Positions 1 through 11,980 of a stretch of 64,000 bases of DNA are shown one piece after another; the first letter of the stretch is position 1, and each line of letters begins with the position of its first letter. This DNA comes from Balaenoptera acutorostrata (lineage: Eukaryota; Chordata; Mammalia; Artiodactyla; Balaenopteridae), in assembly GCF_949987535.1 (NCBI RefSeq), contig NC_080069.1, positions 39,917,269 to 39,981,268 of the forward strand, given 5' to 3'. A program made the translations under genes and the position numbers. Below the pieces are notes generated by a model. The model did no database searches, had not been told where the DNA came from, and was given only the letters and a program-made list of their open reading frames with translations.

Positions 1-651
1 GATGGGATCAATAGTAGAATAACTGAGGCAGAAGAAAGGATAAGTGACCTGGAAGATAAAATGGTGGAAATAACTACTACAGAGCAGGATAAAGAAAAAA
101 GAATGAAAAGAACTGAGGGCAGTCTCAGGGACCTCTCGGACAACATTAAACGCACCAACATTCGAATTATAGGGGTCCCAGAAGAAGAAGAGAAAAAGAA
201 AGGGACTGAGAAAATATTTGAAGAGATTATAGTTGAAAACTTCCCTAATATGGGAAAGGAAATAGTTAATCAAGTCCTGGAAGCACAGAGAGTCCCATAC
301 AGGATAAACCCAAGGAGAAACACGCCAAGACACATATTAATCAAACTGTCAAAAATTAAATATAAGGAAAGCATATTAAAGGCAGCAAGGGAAAAACAAC
401 AAATAACACACAAGGGAATCCCCATAAGGTTAACATCTGATCTATCAGCAGAAACTCTGCAAGCCAGAAGGGAGTGGCAGGATATACTTAAAGTCATGAA
501 GGAGAAAAACCTACAACCAAGATTACTCTACCCAGCAAGGATCTCATTCAGATTCGATGGAGAAATTAAAACCTTTACAGACAAGCAAAAGCTGAGAGAG
601 TTCAGCACCACCAAACCAGCTTTACAACAAATGCTAAAGGAAATTCTCTAG
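1..651 (+). CDS. L1 ORF1 protein, C-terminal 216 residues (partial)
   Basis: RNA-binding chaperone that coats L1 RNA in the cytoplasmic ribonucleoprotein. The reading frame is open from base 1 and ends with TAG at 649-651; the first in-window ATG at 61 is internal. What is visible is the end of the coiled coil (heptad-rich, residues about 1-45), then the RRM-like domain with the [11 protein letters not shown] segment, then the C-terminal domain with the [11 protein letters not shown] and [11 protein letters not shown] segments. The family protein is about 340 residues, so roughly a third is missing to the left. No internal stop or frameshift is seen. As a transposon gene it has no role in host metabolism. 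Confidence 0.92.
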   Translation, partial: DGINSRITEAEERISDLEDKMVEITTTEQDKEKRMKRTEGSLRDLSDNIKRTNIRIIGVPEEEEKKKGTEKIFEEIIVENFPNMGKEIVNQVLEAQRVPYRINPRRNTPRHILIKLSKIKYKESILKAAREKQQITHKGIPIRLTSDLSAETLQARREWQDILKVMKEKNLQPRLLYPARISFRFDGEIKTFTDKQKLREFSTTKPALQQMLKEIL

Positions 652-709
652 GCAAGAAACACAAGAGAAGGAAAACACCTACAATAACAAACCCAATACA
701 TTTAAGAAA

Positions 710-3700
710 ATGGGAATAGGAACATACATATCGATAATTACCTTGAATGTAAATGGATTAAATGCTCCCACCAAAAGACACAGGCTGGCTGAATGGATAC
801 AAAAACAAGACCCATATATATGCTATCTACAAGAGACCCACTTCAGACCTAGAGACACATACAGACTGAAAGTGAGGGGATGGAAAAAGATATTCCATGC
901 AAATGGAAATCAAAAGAAAGCTGGAGTAGCAATTCTCATATCAGACAAAATAGACTTTAAAATAAAGACTATTACAAGAGACAGAGAAGGACACTATATA
1001 ATGATCAAGGGATCGATCCAAGAGGAAGGTATAACAATTGTAAATATTTATGCACCCAACATAGGAGCACCTCAACACATAAGGCAAATACTAACAGCCA
1101 TAAAAGGGGAAATCGACAGCAACACAATCATAGTAGGGGACTTTAACACCCCACTTTCACCAATGGACAGATCATCCAAAATGAAAATAAATAAGGAAAC
1201 ACAAGCTTTAAATGATACATTAAACAAGATGGACTTAATTGATATTTATAGGACATTCCACCCAAAAACAACAGAATACACATTTTTCTCAAGTGCTCAT
1301 GGAACATTCTCCAGGATAGATCATATCTTGGGTCACAAATCAAGCCTTGGTAAATTTAAGAAACTTGAAATCATATCAAGTATCTTTTCTGACCACAATG
1401 CTATGAGACTAGATATCAATTACAGGAAAAGATCTGTAAAAAATACAAACACATGGAGGCTACACAATACATTACTTAATAACGAAGTGATTACTGAAGA
1501 AATCAAAGGGGAAATCAAAAAATACCAAGAAACAAATGACAATGGAGATACGACGACCCAAAACCTATGGGACGCAGCAAAAGCAGTGCTAAGAGGGAAG
1601 TTTATAGCAATACAAGACTACCTCAAGAAACAGGAAACATCTCGAATAAACAACCTAACCTTGCACCTAAAGCAATTAGAGAAAGAAGAACAAAAACACC
1701 CCAAAGCCAGCAGAAGGAAAGAAATTATAAAGATCAGGTCAGAAATAAATGAAAAAGAAATGAAGGAAACAATAGCAAAAATCAATGAAACTAAAAGCTG
1801 GTTCTTTGAGAAGATAAACAAAATTGATAAACCATTAGCCAGACTCATCAAGAGAAAAAGGGAGAAGACTCAGATCAATAGAATTAGAAATGAAAAAGGA
1901 GAAGTAACCACTGACACTGCAGAAATACAAAAGATCATGAGAGATTACTACAAGCAACTCTATGCCAATAAAATGGACAACCTGGAAGAAATGGACAGAT
2001 TCTTAGAAATGCACAAACTGCCAAGACTGAACCAGGAAGAAATAGAAAATATGAACAGACCAATCACAAGCACTGAAATTGAAACTGTGATTAAAAACCT
2101 TCCAACAAACAAAAGCCCAGGACCAGATGGCTTCACAGGTGAATTCTATCAAACATTTAGAGAAGAGCTAACACCTATCCTTCTCAAACTCTTCCAAAAT
2201 ATAGTAGAGGGAGGAACACTCCCCAACTCATTCTACGAGGCCACCATCACCCTGATACCAAAACCAGACAAAGATGTCACAAAGAAAGAAAACTACAGGC
2301 CAATATCACTGATGAACATAGATGCAAAAATCCTCAACAAAATACTAGCAAACAGAATCCAACAGCACATTAAAAGGATCATACACCATGATCAAGTGGG
2401 GTTTATCCCAGGAATGCAAGGATTCTTCAATATACGCAAATCAATCAATGTGATACACCATATTAACAAATTGAAGGAGAAAAACCATATGATCATCTCA
2501 ATAGATGCAGAGAAAGCTTTTGACAAAATTCAACACCCATTTATGATAAAAGCCCTACAGAAAGTAGGCATAGAGGGAACTTTCCTCAACATAATAAAGG
2601 CCATATATGACAAACCCACAGCCAACATTGTCCTCAATGGTGAAAAACTGAAACCATTTCCACTAAGATCAGGAACAAGACAAGGTTGCCCACTCTCACC
2701 ACTATTATTCAACATAGTTTTGGAAGTGTTAGCCACAGCAATCAGAGAAGACAAAGAAATAAAAGGAATCCAAATCGGAAAAGAAGAAGTAAAGCTGTCA
2801 TTGTCTGCAGATGACATAATACTATACATAGAGAATCCTAAAGATGCTACCAGAAAACTACTAGAGCTAATCAATGAATTTGGTAAAGTAGCAGGATACA
2901 AAATTAATGCACAGAAATCTCTTGCATTTCTATACACTAATGACGAAAAATCTGAAATTGAAATTAAGAAAACACTCCCATTTACCATTGCAACAAAAAG
3001 AATAAAATATCTTGGAATAAACCTACCTAAGGAGACAAAAGACCTGTATGCAGAAAATTATAAGACACTGATGAAAGAAATTAAAGATGATACAAATAGA
3101 TGGAGAGATATACCATGTTCCTGGATTGGAAGAATCAACATTGTGAAAATGACTCTACTACCCAAAGCAATCTACAGATTCAATGCAATCCCTATCAAAC
3201 TACCACTGGCATTTTTCACAGAACTAGAACAAAAAATTTCACAATTTGTATGGAAACACAAAAGACCCCGAATAGCCAAAGCAATCTTGAGAATGAAAAA
3301 TGGAGCTGGGGGAATCAGGCTCCCTGACTTCAGACTATATTACAAAGCTTCAGTAATCAAGACAGTTTGGTACTGGCACAAAAACAGAAATATAGATCAA
3401 TGGAACAGGATAAAAAGCCCAGAGATAAACCCACGCACATATGGTCACCTTATCTTTGATAAAGGAGGCAAGCATATACAGTGGAGAAAAGACAGCCTCT
3501 TCAATAAGTGGTGCTGGGAAAATTGGACAGGAACATGTAAAAGTATGAAATTAGAACACTCCCTGACACCATGCACAAAAATAAACTCAAAATGGATTAA
3601 AGACCTAAGTGTAAGGGCAGACACTATCAAACTCAGTGGTTACTTCTCCTTTTTCATTTCTAATTCTATTGATCTGAGTCTTCTCCCTTTTTCTCTTGAT

Positions 3701-4591
3701 GAGGAAAACATAGGCAGAACACTCTATGACATACATCACAGCAAGATTCTTTTTGACCCAGCTCCCAGAGAAATGGAAATAAGAACACAAATAAACAAAT
3801 GGGACCTAATGAAACTTAAAAGCTTTTGCACAGCAAAGGAAACCATAAACAAGACCAAAAGACAACCCTCAGAATAGGAGAAAATATTTGCAAATGAAGC
3901 AATTGACAAAGGATTAATCTCCAAGATTTATAAGCAGCTCATGCAGCTCAATAACAAAAAAACAAACAACCCAATCCATAAATGGGCAGAAGATCTAAAT
4001 AGACATTTCTCCAAAGAAGATATACAGATGGCCTACAGACACATGAAAGAATGCTCAACATCATTAATCATTAGAGAAATGCAAATCAAAACTACAATGA
4101 GATATCATCTCACACCGGTCAGAATGGCCATCATCAAAAAATCTAGAAACAATAAATGCTGGAGAGGGTGTGGAGGAAAGGGAACACTCTTGCACTGTTG
4201 GTGGGAATGTAAATTGATACAGCCACTATGGAGAACAGTATGGAGGTTCCTTAAAAAACTACAAATAGAACTACCATACGACCCAGCAATCCCACTACTG
4301 GGCATATACCCTGAGAAAACCATAGGTCAAAAAGAGTCATGTACCAAAATGTTCATTGCAGCTCTATTTACAATAGCCAGGACATGGAAGCAACCTAAAT
4401 GTCCATCGACAGATGAATGGATAAAGAAGATGTGGCACATATATACAATGGAATATTACTCAGAAATAAAAAGAAATGAAATGGAGGTATTTGTAATGAG
4501 GTGGATGGAGTTAGAGTCTGTCATACAGAGTGAAGTAAGTCAGAAAGAGAAAAACAAATACAGTATGCTAACACATATATACGGAATCTAA
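710..4591 (+). pseudogene. L1 ORF2 (endonuclease-reverse transcriptase), one nonsense codon and a 21-codon insertion
   Basis: The frame runs 1,293 codons with one internal stop, TAG at 3875-3877 (codon 1056) where related copies have tryptophan TGG. The N-terminal APE-type endonuclease keeps its signature residues: Asn13 in TLNVNG, Glu42 in [17 protein letters not shown] and the SDHN motif. The Z region ([14 protein letters not shown]) and reverse-transcriptase core follow, but the catalytic box reads SADD (Ser699) instead of FADD. The C-terminal Cys/His segment ([14 protein letters not shown], after residue 1149) lies beyond the stop. Residues about 976-996 are extra and come from an inverted copy of codons near 380-400 of the same gene. 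Without that insert the length would be 1,272, close to the usual 1,275. Expected to be inactive as it stands. Confidence 0.93.
3633..3703 (-). repeat. 71-bp exact inverted copy of ORF2 positions 1844-1914
   Basis: Read in reverse complement this stretch is identical, 71 of 71 bases, to 1844-1914 of the same element. In related copies (13000-13030, 28195-28215) the site reads ACTCTTAGAGGAAAAC. Here TTA is replaced by the copy, which shares TC at the left junction and GAG at the right as microhomology. The net gain is 63 bp, so the ORF2 frame is kept. Confidence 0.95.
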
Positions 4592-4988
4592 GGGAAAAAA
4601 AGAAAAGAAAAGAAAAAAAAAGGCCATGAAGAACCTAGTGGCAAGACGGGAATAAAGACACAGACCTACTAGAGAATGGACTTGAGGATATGGGGAGGGG
4701 GTGGGGTGAGATGTGACAGGGTAAGAGAGTGTCATGGTCATATATACACTACCAAATGTAAAATAGATAACTAGTGGGAAGCAGCCACATAGCACAGGGA
4801 GATCAGCTCGGTGCTTTGTGACCACCTAGAGGGGTGGGATGGGGAGGGTGGGAGGGAGGGAGATGCAAGAGGGAAGAGAAATGGGAACATATTGTATATG
4901 TATAACTGATTCACTTTGTTATAAAGCAGAAGCTAACACACCATTGTAAGGCAATTATACTTCAATAAAGATGTTTAAAAAAAAAAAA
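4592..4988 (+). other. L1-A 3' UTR with G-rich tract and poly(A) tail
   Basis: The purine-rich start (4592-4622) is followed by a G-rich run at 4694-4710 and a second run at 4831-4860 with seven G-tracts of three or more bases, a strong G-quadruplex candidate typical of L1 3' UTRs. The tail begins after AATAAAGATGTTT near 4963. Confidence 0.85.
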
Positions 4989-4989
4989 T

Positions 4990-5380
4990 CTCACGGAGTG
5001 ATTAGCAAGAAAATAAAAATAAATCTACACCAAGAAACACTGTAGCAAAATTGTAGAGCATTAAGCAAGAAAGGAAAACATAATCTGCAAAAAAGAGAAG
5101 ACGGATTACATAAAAAGAAATGATAAATTAATAGTGAAACTTTCTTTAAAATAGATGTCAGAAGGTGATGGTGTCATACTCAACATCCTGAGGGAAAACA
5201 ATTGTCAATCTGGAATTATCTAACCAGCCAAACTCTCTTTAAAGAGTAGGGGTAAAATAAATACACTTTAAAACATAGGAGAGCTAAAATTGCTTACTAT
5301 CCACAATCTCTAACTGAAAAAACTACTAGTAAATTATGTTCTATAGCAAGAACTCAGAGTGCAAGAAATAATGGTGAGCG
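4990..5380 (+). mobile_element. Old L1 ORF1 fragment
   Basis: Degenerate match to the end of an ancient L1 ORF1: the order 'caccaag...gtagcaaaattg...aagcaagaaagg...ctgtcaa..ctggaattat..aaccagccaaactctcttta' is that of the ORF1 C-terminal domain. Many indels; no open frame. It flanks the poly(A) of L1-A and so was probably part of the pre-insertion locus. Confidence 0.6.
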
Positions 5381-5514
5381 ATTAAATTATTAATAATATA
5401 TGTATATGAGTGTATAGATGTTAAAATACATTTCTGGATTCTATTTCCTATTATTGTACTTAGAAAATTTACCTGTATGTAAGTGAAATTATTCTATATT
5501 TTCCATTTTTTGCA

Positions 5515-5735
5515 CTATTTTTAAAACATTTTTATTGGAGCATATTGTTGATTTACAATGTTGTGTTAGATACAGGTGTACAGCAAAGTGAATCAGTTAT
5601 ACATATACATGTAATCACTCTTTTTTTAGATTATTTTCCCATACAGGTCATTGCAGAGTACTGAGTGAAGTTCCCTGTGCTATACAGTAGGTTCTTATTA
5701 GTTATCTATTTTATATATAGTAGTGCATTTTTTGC
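5515..5735 (-). mobile_element. L1 3'-end fragment, reverse strand
   Basis: Reverse complement matches the cetartiodactyl L1 3' UTR end (TATACTTCAATAAA-like tail, 'gtatagcacagggaac', 'tgattcactttgctgtacacc'). 5'-truncated to about 220 bp and diverged. Confidence 0.7.
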
Positions 5736-6120
5736 ACTATTTTTTTAAATCATATTTTTGTTCAGGATAGGGGGGATCTTCATCAGGAGCTACTGTCTGG
5801 TTTCTGGGCTGCTCACAATATTTTGTTTTTTATCTTTGTGCCCAAGTCCAGTGTGCAAAAATTCCTCAAGCTATACACTTAAAACTGTAAACTTTTCTTC
5901 ATGCATGTTATAGTTCCAAAAAAAAGATTTTAAAAAGTTATGCTACCTTCATAAAATGAATTAGGGAATTTTCATCCTTTTTATGAGGTCATAGATATCA
6001 AAATAATATTAGAAATATTTATTCTTTAAAATCTAGCTAGAACTCAGCTATAAAACCATCTAGTCCTGACATCTTTTCTTCCCATTTTTATTATGAAAGT
6101 GTTTAAACATTCATTAAAAT
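5736..6120. other. AT-rich stretch, no gene seen
   Basis: No open reading frame of note. A segment near 5865-5930 ('tcaagctatacacttaaaactgtaaac..gttatagttcc') resembles tails of old dispersed repeats, but the family is not clear. Confidence 0.4.
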
Positions 6121-7165
6121 AAATAAAATTGTGTAATGAAGCTGCATACACCCATCATTGAGATTCAATGTTTATTAAGATTTTATTACACTTGTTTCAT
6201 CTATTCCTTTTGTTGTTGTGTTTGCTATGTCTACCGAATTATTTTGAAGCAAATCTTAGGCCTCATGTCTATCATCCTTATATGGTTTGGCTTGCATCTC
6301 AGAAAAAATATGGACATTTTCTTTCACAGCCACAATGCCATTATCATACCACGAAAAATGAACAATAATTCCTTGGTACCATCTATGTTCAAAGTCCCCT
6401 TATTATCTCAACTTTTTCTAGTTGGCTTGTTTGAATCAGTAGCCAAGCAAGGTAAATATTGCATTTGGGTTTTTTTTAAATAGAAATTTATTTATTTATT
6501 TTTGGCTGTGTTGGGTCTTCGTTTCTGTGCAAGGGCTTTCTCTAGTTGCGGCGAGCGGGAGCCACTCTTCATCGCGGTACACAGTCCTCTCACTATCGCG
6601 GCCTCTCTTGTTGCAGAGCACCGGCTCCAGACGCACAGGCTCAGTAGCTGTGGCTCACAGACCCAGTTGCTCCACGGCATGTGGGATCTTCCCAGACCAG
6701 GGCTCAAACCCGTGTCTCCTGCATTGGCAGGCAGACTCTCAACCACTGCACCACCAGGGAAGCCCTGCATTTGGTTTTTACATCTCTTAAGGTTCTTTTA
6801 ATCTAGAGAATTTCCTCATTTTTTTTTCATACAATTGACTTACTGAAGAAATAGGCCCATTGTCCTATAGAAGGTCCCACAATCTAGATTTGTATCCTCG
6901 TGGTGTTATTTAACTTTTTCTTCTGTCATCCATATTTCTTGTAAATTAAATGTTTGCTAAAACCTTGATTAGACTTAGGCTCTACTCTTTTTGGAAAGAA
7001 TACTTCATGAGATGATGCTGTGTATTTCAGAATGCTTCACAACAGAAGGCAAATAATATCTGGTTGTCCCCTTTTAGTGATTATAAGATTGAGTAGTGGA
7101 TTCAGGTGGTGGTGCCTCTGATTATAATGTTCCCCTTCAACCTTTCATTCAAGGGCTTCCATCCA
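6121..7165 (+). mobile_element. Old L1 3' UTR (L1ME-like), part 1; continues at 14598
   Basis: Recognised from memory as the long 3' UTR of an ancient L1 ('gaagctgcatacacccatcattgagattcaa', 'agaatacttcatgagatgatgctgtg'). It is interrupted by a SINE at 6476-6765 and by an LTR-like element from about 7166, and resumes at 14598 ('tgatctttgcctggattaattg'). Confidence 0.6.
6476..6765 (-). mobile_element. CHR-type SINE (tRNA-derived), reverse
   Basis: Full-length copy ending in the head ccaccagggaagccc (reverse of GGGCTTCCCTGGTGG) and starting with a (TTTA)n tail. Flanked by the target-site duplication TGCATTTGGGTTTTT (6460-6474) / TGCATTTGGTTTTT (6766-6779). Confidence 0.93.
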
Positions 7166-7692
7166 CTGATGATTATAGTAGGCATCCTCTACAAGGCTCC
7201 CAGTGATCCCTGCCTCCTGGTGTTTACATCCTTGTGTAAATTTATACCCTCTCCTTGAGTGTAGGTTGGACTTATGACTGACTTCTGTGAACAGAACCCA
7301 GCAGAGGTGATGGTATGTCTCTTCAACGTTAAGTTACAAAAAAACTGTGCATTTTATCTTGAATTCCCTCTCTTGCTCTCACTCACTTGCTAGCTCCTAG
7401 GGAAGCCAGCTGCCATCTTCTGAGATGCTTTATGGAGAGGTCCATGCAGCAAATAACTGACACCTCTGGCCAGCTGCCAGCAGGGATCTGAGCTGTGCCA
7501 ACAGTCACAAGAGTGAGCTCGGAAGCACATCCTCTGCTCATCAAGGCTTGAGATGACTGCAGCCACAGCTGAGACCTTGATTGCAACCTCATAGGACACC
7601 CTGAGCCAGTGGCACCCAGTTAAGCCATGCCAAGATTACTGACCCATGGAAATTGTGACAGAAAAAATGTTTGTTTTAAATTGCTACATTTT
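7166..7692 (+). mobile_element. LTR-like ancient element, part 1 (continues 14560-14597)
   Basis: A dispersed-repeat sequence resembling MaLR/MLT1-type LTRs ('cagtgatccctgcctcctggtg', 'gacttatgactgacttctgtgaacag', 'accctgagccag..cacccag'). It stops at the L1-B target site ttgctacatttt and resumes after L1-B with 'gggggtaatttgttac...taactaatacag'. The family name is from memory and uncertain. Confidence 0.5.
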
Positions 7693-8490
7693 CAACTATG
7701 TGGGTCCTGGGCCTGAGCTCTGCTTCCACCAAAGCTTCCTCTGGCTGCTCAGGTCCAGGTGGGTCAAACGCTGCCTCCCACAGCTGTGCCAGCCCCTGCA
7801 GGCATGCCTGTGGAGGCCTGTGCACATGTGCTCCTGGTCAGCTTCAGGAGTAGATGCTGGTGAGAAGAACATGCACACAGGTGGGCTGACACAGAGGGTC
7901 CAGAGACCTACCTAGAGGTCTTGGAGGGCCTACTGAGGAGGTGGGGATTAGCTGAAGCTCACCATGGGAGCAAGGACACTAAGAGTGGAGGCACCAGGGA
8001 GGTTTTTATTTTCTATTTTAAAATTTTCTTTATTTTTTTATTCTTTTAATTTTAATTTTTACTTAATTTTTAAATTATTTATCTTTTTCTCCTGCTGTGA
8101 TTCTGTTTTGTTGTTTCACTTTTATTTTTTCTAATGTATTTCTATTTTTCTAATTTTATTTTTTTATTCTTTGTTATTGTTCTGCTCTTTTTTGTGCGTT
8201 GTCTTTTTTTTTTTTTTTTTTTTTTGCTGCGCCATGTGGCTTGCGGGGTCTTGGTTCCCAGTCTTGGTATCAGGCCTGAGCTCCTGTGGTGGGAACACTG
8301 AGTTCAAGCCACTGGACTAACAGAGAACTTCAGGCCCCAGGGAATATTAATCGATGTGAGCTCTCCCAGAGGTCCTCTTCTTGGCAGCAAGACCTGGCTC
8401 CACCTAACTGCTTGCAAACTCCAGTGCTGGATGCCTCAGGCCAAACACCCAATAAGACAGGAACACAGTCCCAGCCAACAAAAAAGAATA
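7693..8490 (+). promoter_or_regulatory. L1-B 5' UTR (internal promoter region)
   Basis: A GC-rich first part (7693-8000), then a long T-rich stretch (8005-8225) and a purine-rich leader into ORF1. It occupies the position of the L1 internal promoter. The T-rich interruption is unusual and may be an expanded tract. No functional promoter is claimed. Confidence 0.6.
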
Positions 8491-8491
8491 A

Positions 8492-9385
8492 GATGACAAA
8501 AAAAATATGTTACAGACGAAGGAGCAAGGTAAAAACCTACAAGGCCAAATAAATGAAGAGGAAATAGGCAACCTACCTGAAAAAGAATTTGAAGCAATGA
8601 TAGTAAAGATGATCCAAAATTTTGGAAATAGAATGGAGGTACAGATCAAGAAAACACAAGAAATGTTTAACAAGGACCTAGAAGAACTAAAGAACAAACA
8701 AACAGAGATGAACAGCACAATAACTGAAATGAAAAATACACTAGAAGGAATTGATAGCAGAATAAGTGAGGCAGAAGAACAAATAAGTAAGCTGGAAGAT
8801 AGAATGGTGGAAATAACTGCCAAGGAGCAGAATAAAGAAAAAAGAATGAAAAGAAATGAAGACAGTGTCAGAGATCTCTAGGACAACATTAAACCCACAA
8901 ACATTTGAATTATAGGGGTCGCAGAAGAAGAAGAGAAAGAGGAAGCATCTGAGAAAGTATTTGAAGAGATTATAGTCAAAAACTTCCCTAACAAACATGG
9001 GAAAGGAAATAGCCACCCAAGGCCAGGAACCGCAGAGAGTCCCACACAGGATAAACCAAGGAGAAACATATTAATCAAACTAACAAAAATTAAATTCAAA
9101 GAAAAAATATTAAAAGCAGCAAGGGAAAAGCAACAAATAACATACAAGGGAATCCCCATAAGGTTATCAGCTGATTTTTCAGCAGAAACTCTGCAGGCCA
9201 GAAGGGAGTGGCAGCATATATTTAAAGTGCTGAAAGAGAAAAACCTACAACCAAGATTGCTGTACTCAGCAAGGATCTCATTCAGATTTGATGGAGAAAT
9301 CAAAAGCTTTACAGACAGGCAAAAGCTAAGAGAATTCAGCACCACCAAACCAGCTTTACAACAAATGCTAAAGGAACTTCCCTAG
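8492..9385 (+). pseudogene. L1-B ORF1, inactivated
   Basis: Homologous to the ORF1 protein of L1-A and L1-C. The coiled-coil part is readable from 8507 (INEEEIGNLPEKEF, then KNTLEGIDSRISEAEEQ), with a TAG at 8879-8881 where the family has tryptophan. The start appears shifted by one base relative to the family. Beyond the stop the RRM and C-terminal domains are recognisable in pieces (the [11 protein letters not shown] equivalent near 9180-9215) up to TAG at 9383-9385. Not expected to make protein. Confidence 0.85.
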
Positions 9386-9466
9386 GAAGGAAACACAACA
9401 GAAGAAAAAGACCTACAAAAGCAAACCCAAAACAATTAAGAAAATGGTAATAAGAACATACATATC

Positions 9467-9758
9467 GGGCTTCCCTGGTGGCGCAGTGGTTGAGAATCTG
9501 CCTGCCAATGCAGGGGACACGGGTTCGAGCCCTGGTCTGGGAAGATCCCACATGCCGCAGAGCGGCTGGGCCCGTGAGCCATGATTACTGAGCCTGTGCG
9601 TCTGGAGCCTGTGCTCCGCAACAAGAGAGGCCGCGACAGTGAGAGGCCCACGCACCGCGATGAAGAGTGGTCCCCACTTGCCACAACTAGAGAGAGCCCT
9701 CGCACAGAAACGAAGACCCAACACAGCCAAAAATAAATTAATTAATAAAAAAAAGAAA
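9467..9758 (+). mobile_element. CHR-type SINE inside L1-B
   Basis: Starts GGGCTTCCCTGG; the internal B-box-like GGTTCGAGCC is present; ends in an A-rich tail. Exact target-site duplication AAGAACATACATATC at 9452-9466 and 9759-9773. Confidence 0.95.
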
Positions 9759-11980
9759 AAGAACATACATATCAATAATTAGCTTAAATGTAAATGGATT
9801 AAGTGCTCCAAACAAAAGACACAGACTGGCTGAATGCATACAAAATCAAGACCTATATATATGCTGTCTGCAAGAGACCCACTTCAGACGTAGGGACACA
9901 TACAGACTGAAAGTGAGGGCATGGAAAAACAAACATATTCCATGCAAATGGAAATCAAAAGAAAGCGGGAGTAGCAATACTCATATAAGATAAAATAGAC
10001 TTTAAAATAAAGACTGTTACAAGAGACAAGGGAGGACACTACATAATGATCAAAGGATCAATCTAAGAAGAAGATATAACAATTGTAAATATTTATGCAC
10101 CTAACATAGGAGCACCTCAATACATAGGCAAATGCTAACAGCCATAAAAGGGGAAATCGACAGTAACACAATCATAGTGGGGGACTTTAACACCCCACTT
10201 GCACCAATGGACAGATCATCCAGACAGAAAATAAATAAGGAAACACAGCTTTAAATGACACAATAGACCAGATAGACTTAATTTATATTTATAGGACATT
10301 CCATCAGAAAGCAGCAGAATACACTTTCTTCTCAAGTGCACACAGAACATTCTCCAGGATAGATCACATCTTGGGTCACAAATCAAGCCTCAGTAAATCT
10401 GAGAAAATTGAAATCATATCAAGCATTTTTCTGACCATAACGCTATGAGATTAGAAATCAATTACAGGAAAAAAAAACTGTAAAAAACACAAACACATGG
10501 AGGCGAAATGAGACACTACTAAATAACCAAGAGATCCCTGAAGAAATCAAAGAGGAAATCAAAAAATATCTAGAAACAAATACCAATGAAAACACAATGA
10601 CCCAAAACCTATGGGATGCAGCCAAAGCAGTTCTAAGAGGGAAGTTTATAGCAATACAATCCTACCTCAAGAAACAAGAAAAATCTTAAACAACTAAACC
10701 TTACACCTAAAGCAACTAGAGAAAGAAGAACAAAAAAACCCCAAAGTGAGTAGAAGGAAAGAAATAAAAATCAGAGCAGAAATAAATGAAATAGAAATGA
10801 AGAAAACAGCAAATATCAATGGAACTGTAAGCTGGCTCTTTGAGAAGATAAACAAAATCGATAAATCTTTAGCCAGACTCATCAAGAGAAAAAGGAAGAG
10901 GATTCAAATCAATAAAATTAGAAATGAAAAGGAGAAATTACAACTGACACAGCAGAAATACAAAGGATCGTAAGTGACTACTCCAAACAACTATATGCCA
11001 ATAAAATAGAAAACCTGGAAGAAATAGACAAATTTTTAGAAAGGTACATCCTTCCAAGACTGAACCAGGAAGAAATAGAAAATATAGACAGACTGATCAC
11101 AAGTAAAGAAATTGAAATGGCAATTAAAAGTCTTCCAACAAAAGCCCAGGATCAGATGTCTTCACAGGTGAATTCTATCAAACATTTAGAGAAGAGCTAA
11201 CACCCATCATTCTCAAACTCTTCCAAAAAATTTCAGAGGGAGGAACACTCCCAAGCTCATTCTATGAGGCCATCATCACCCTGATATCAAAAACAGGCAA
11301 AGATATAATAAAAAAAAGAAAATTACAGACCAATATCACTGATGAACATAGAAGCAAAAATCCTCAACAAAATACTAGCAAACAGAAACCAACAACACAT
11401 TAAAAGGATCATACACCATGATCAAGTGGAATTTATCCCAGGGATGTGAGGATTCTTCAATATATGCAAATCAATCAATGTGATACACCATATTAAAAAA
11501 TTAAAGAATAAAAACCATATGATCATCTCAATAGATGCAGAAAAAGCTTTTGACAAAATTCAACACCCATTTATGATAAAAACCCTCCAGAAAGTGGGCA
11601 TAGAGGGAACCTACTTCCACATAATAAAGGCCATATATGACAAAACCCACAGCAAACATCATTCTCAAGGGTGAAAAACTGAAAGCATTTCCTCTAAGGT
11701 AGGAACAAGACAAGGATGTCCACTCTTGCCACTATTATTTAACATAGTTTTGGAAGTCCTAGCCACAGCAATCAGAGATGAAGGAGAAATAAAAGGAATA
11801 AAAATTGGAAAAGAAGAAGTAAAGCTGTCACTGTTTGCAGATGACGTGATACTATACATAGATAATCCTAAAGATACCACCAGAAAACTACTAGAACTAA
11901 TCAATGAAATTGGTAATGTTGCAGGATGCAAAATTAATGCACAGAAATCTCTTGCATTGCTATACAATAACAACGAAAGA

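Larger units (their letters stand above)
1..4988 (+). mobile_element. L1-A: young LINE-1, 5' end outside the window
   Basis: Autonomous non-LTR retrotransposon. In order it has the end of ORF1 (1-651), a 58-bp inter-ORF gap, ORF2 (710-4591), a 3' UTR of about 400 bp, the signal AATAAA near 4963 and a poly(A) tail ending at 4988. ORF1 is open and ORF2 has a single stop, so this is one of the youngest elements here. Its 3' UTR closely matches those of L1-D (28148-29474) and the reverse fragment near 35275-35607, so all three belong to one recently active subfamily. The 5' end and left target-site duplication are off the window, so insertion length cannot be judged. Confidence 0.95.

Noticed and set aside
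2530..2988. 152-codon minus-strand frame inside L1 ORF2
   Set aside because: Shadow of the ORF2 coding strand; the plus frame explains the sequence.
4831..4860. G-rich run as a host regulatory element
   Set aside because: It is the standard G-rich tract of the L1 3' UTR and occurs in L1-D too.
6492..6801. Open frames of 80-120 codons repeated in every CHR SINE (e.g. here, 9413-9775, 11904-12281, 27839-28152)
   Set aside because: They are translations of the SINE body, which is a noncoding tRNA-derived element.
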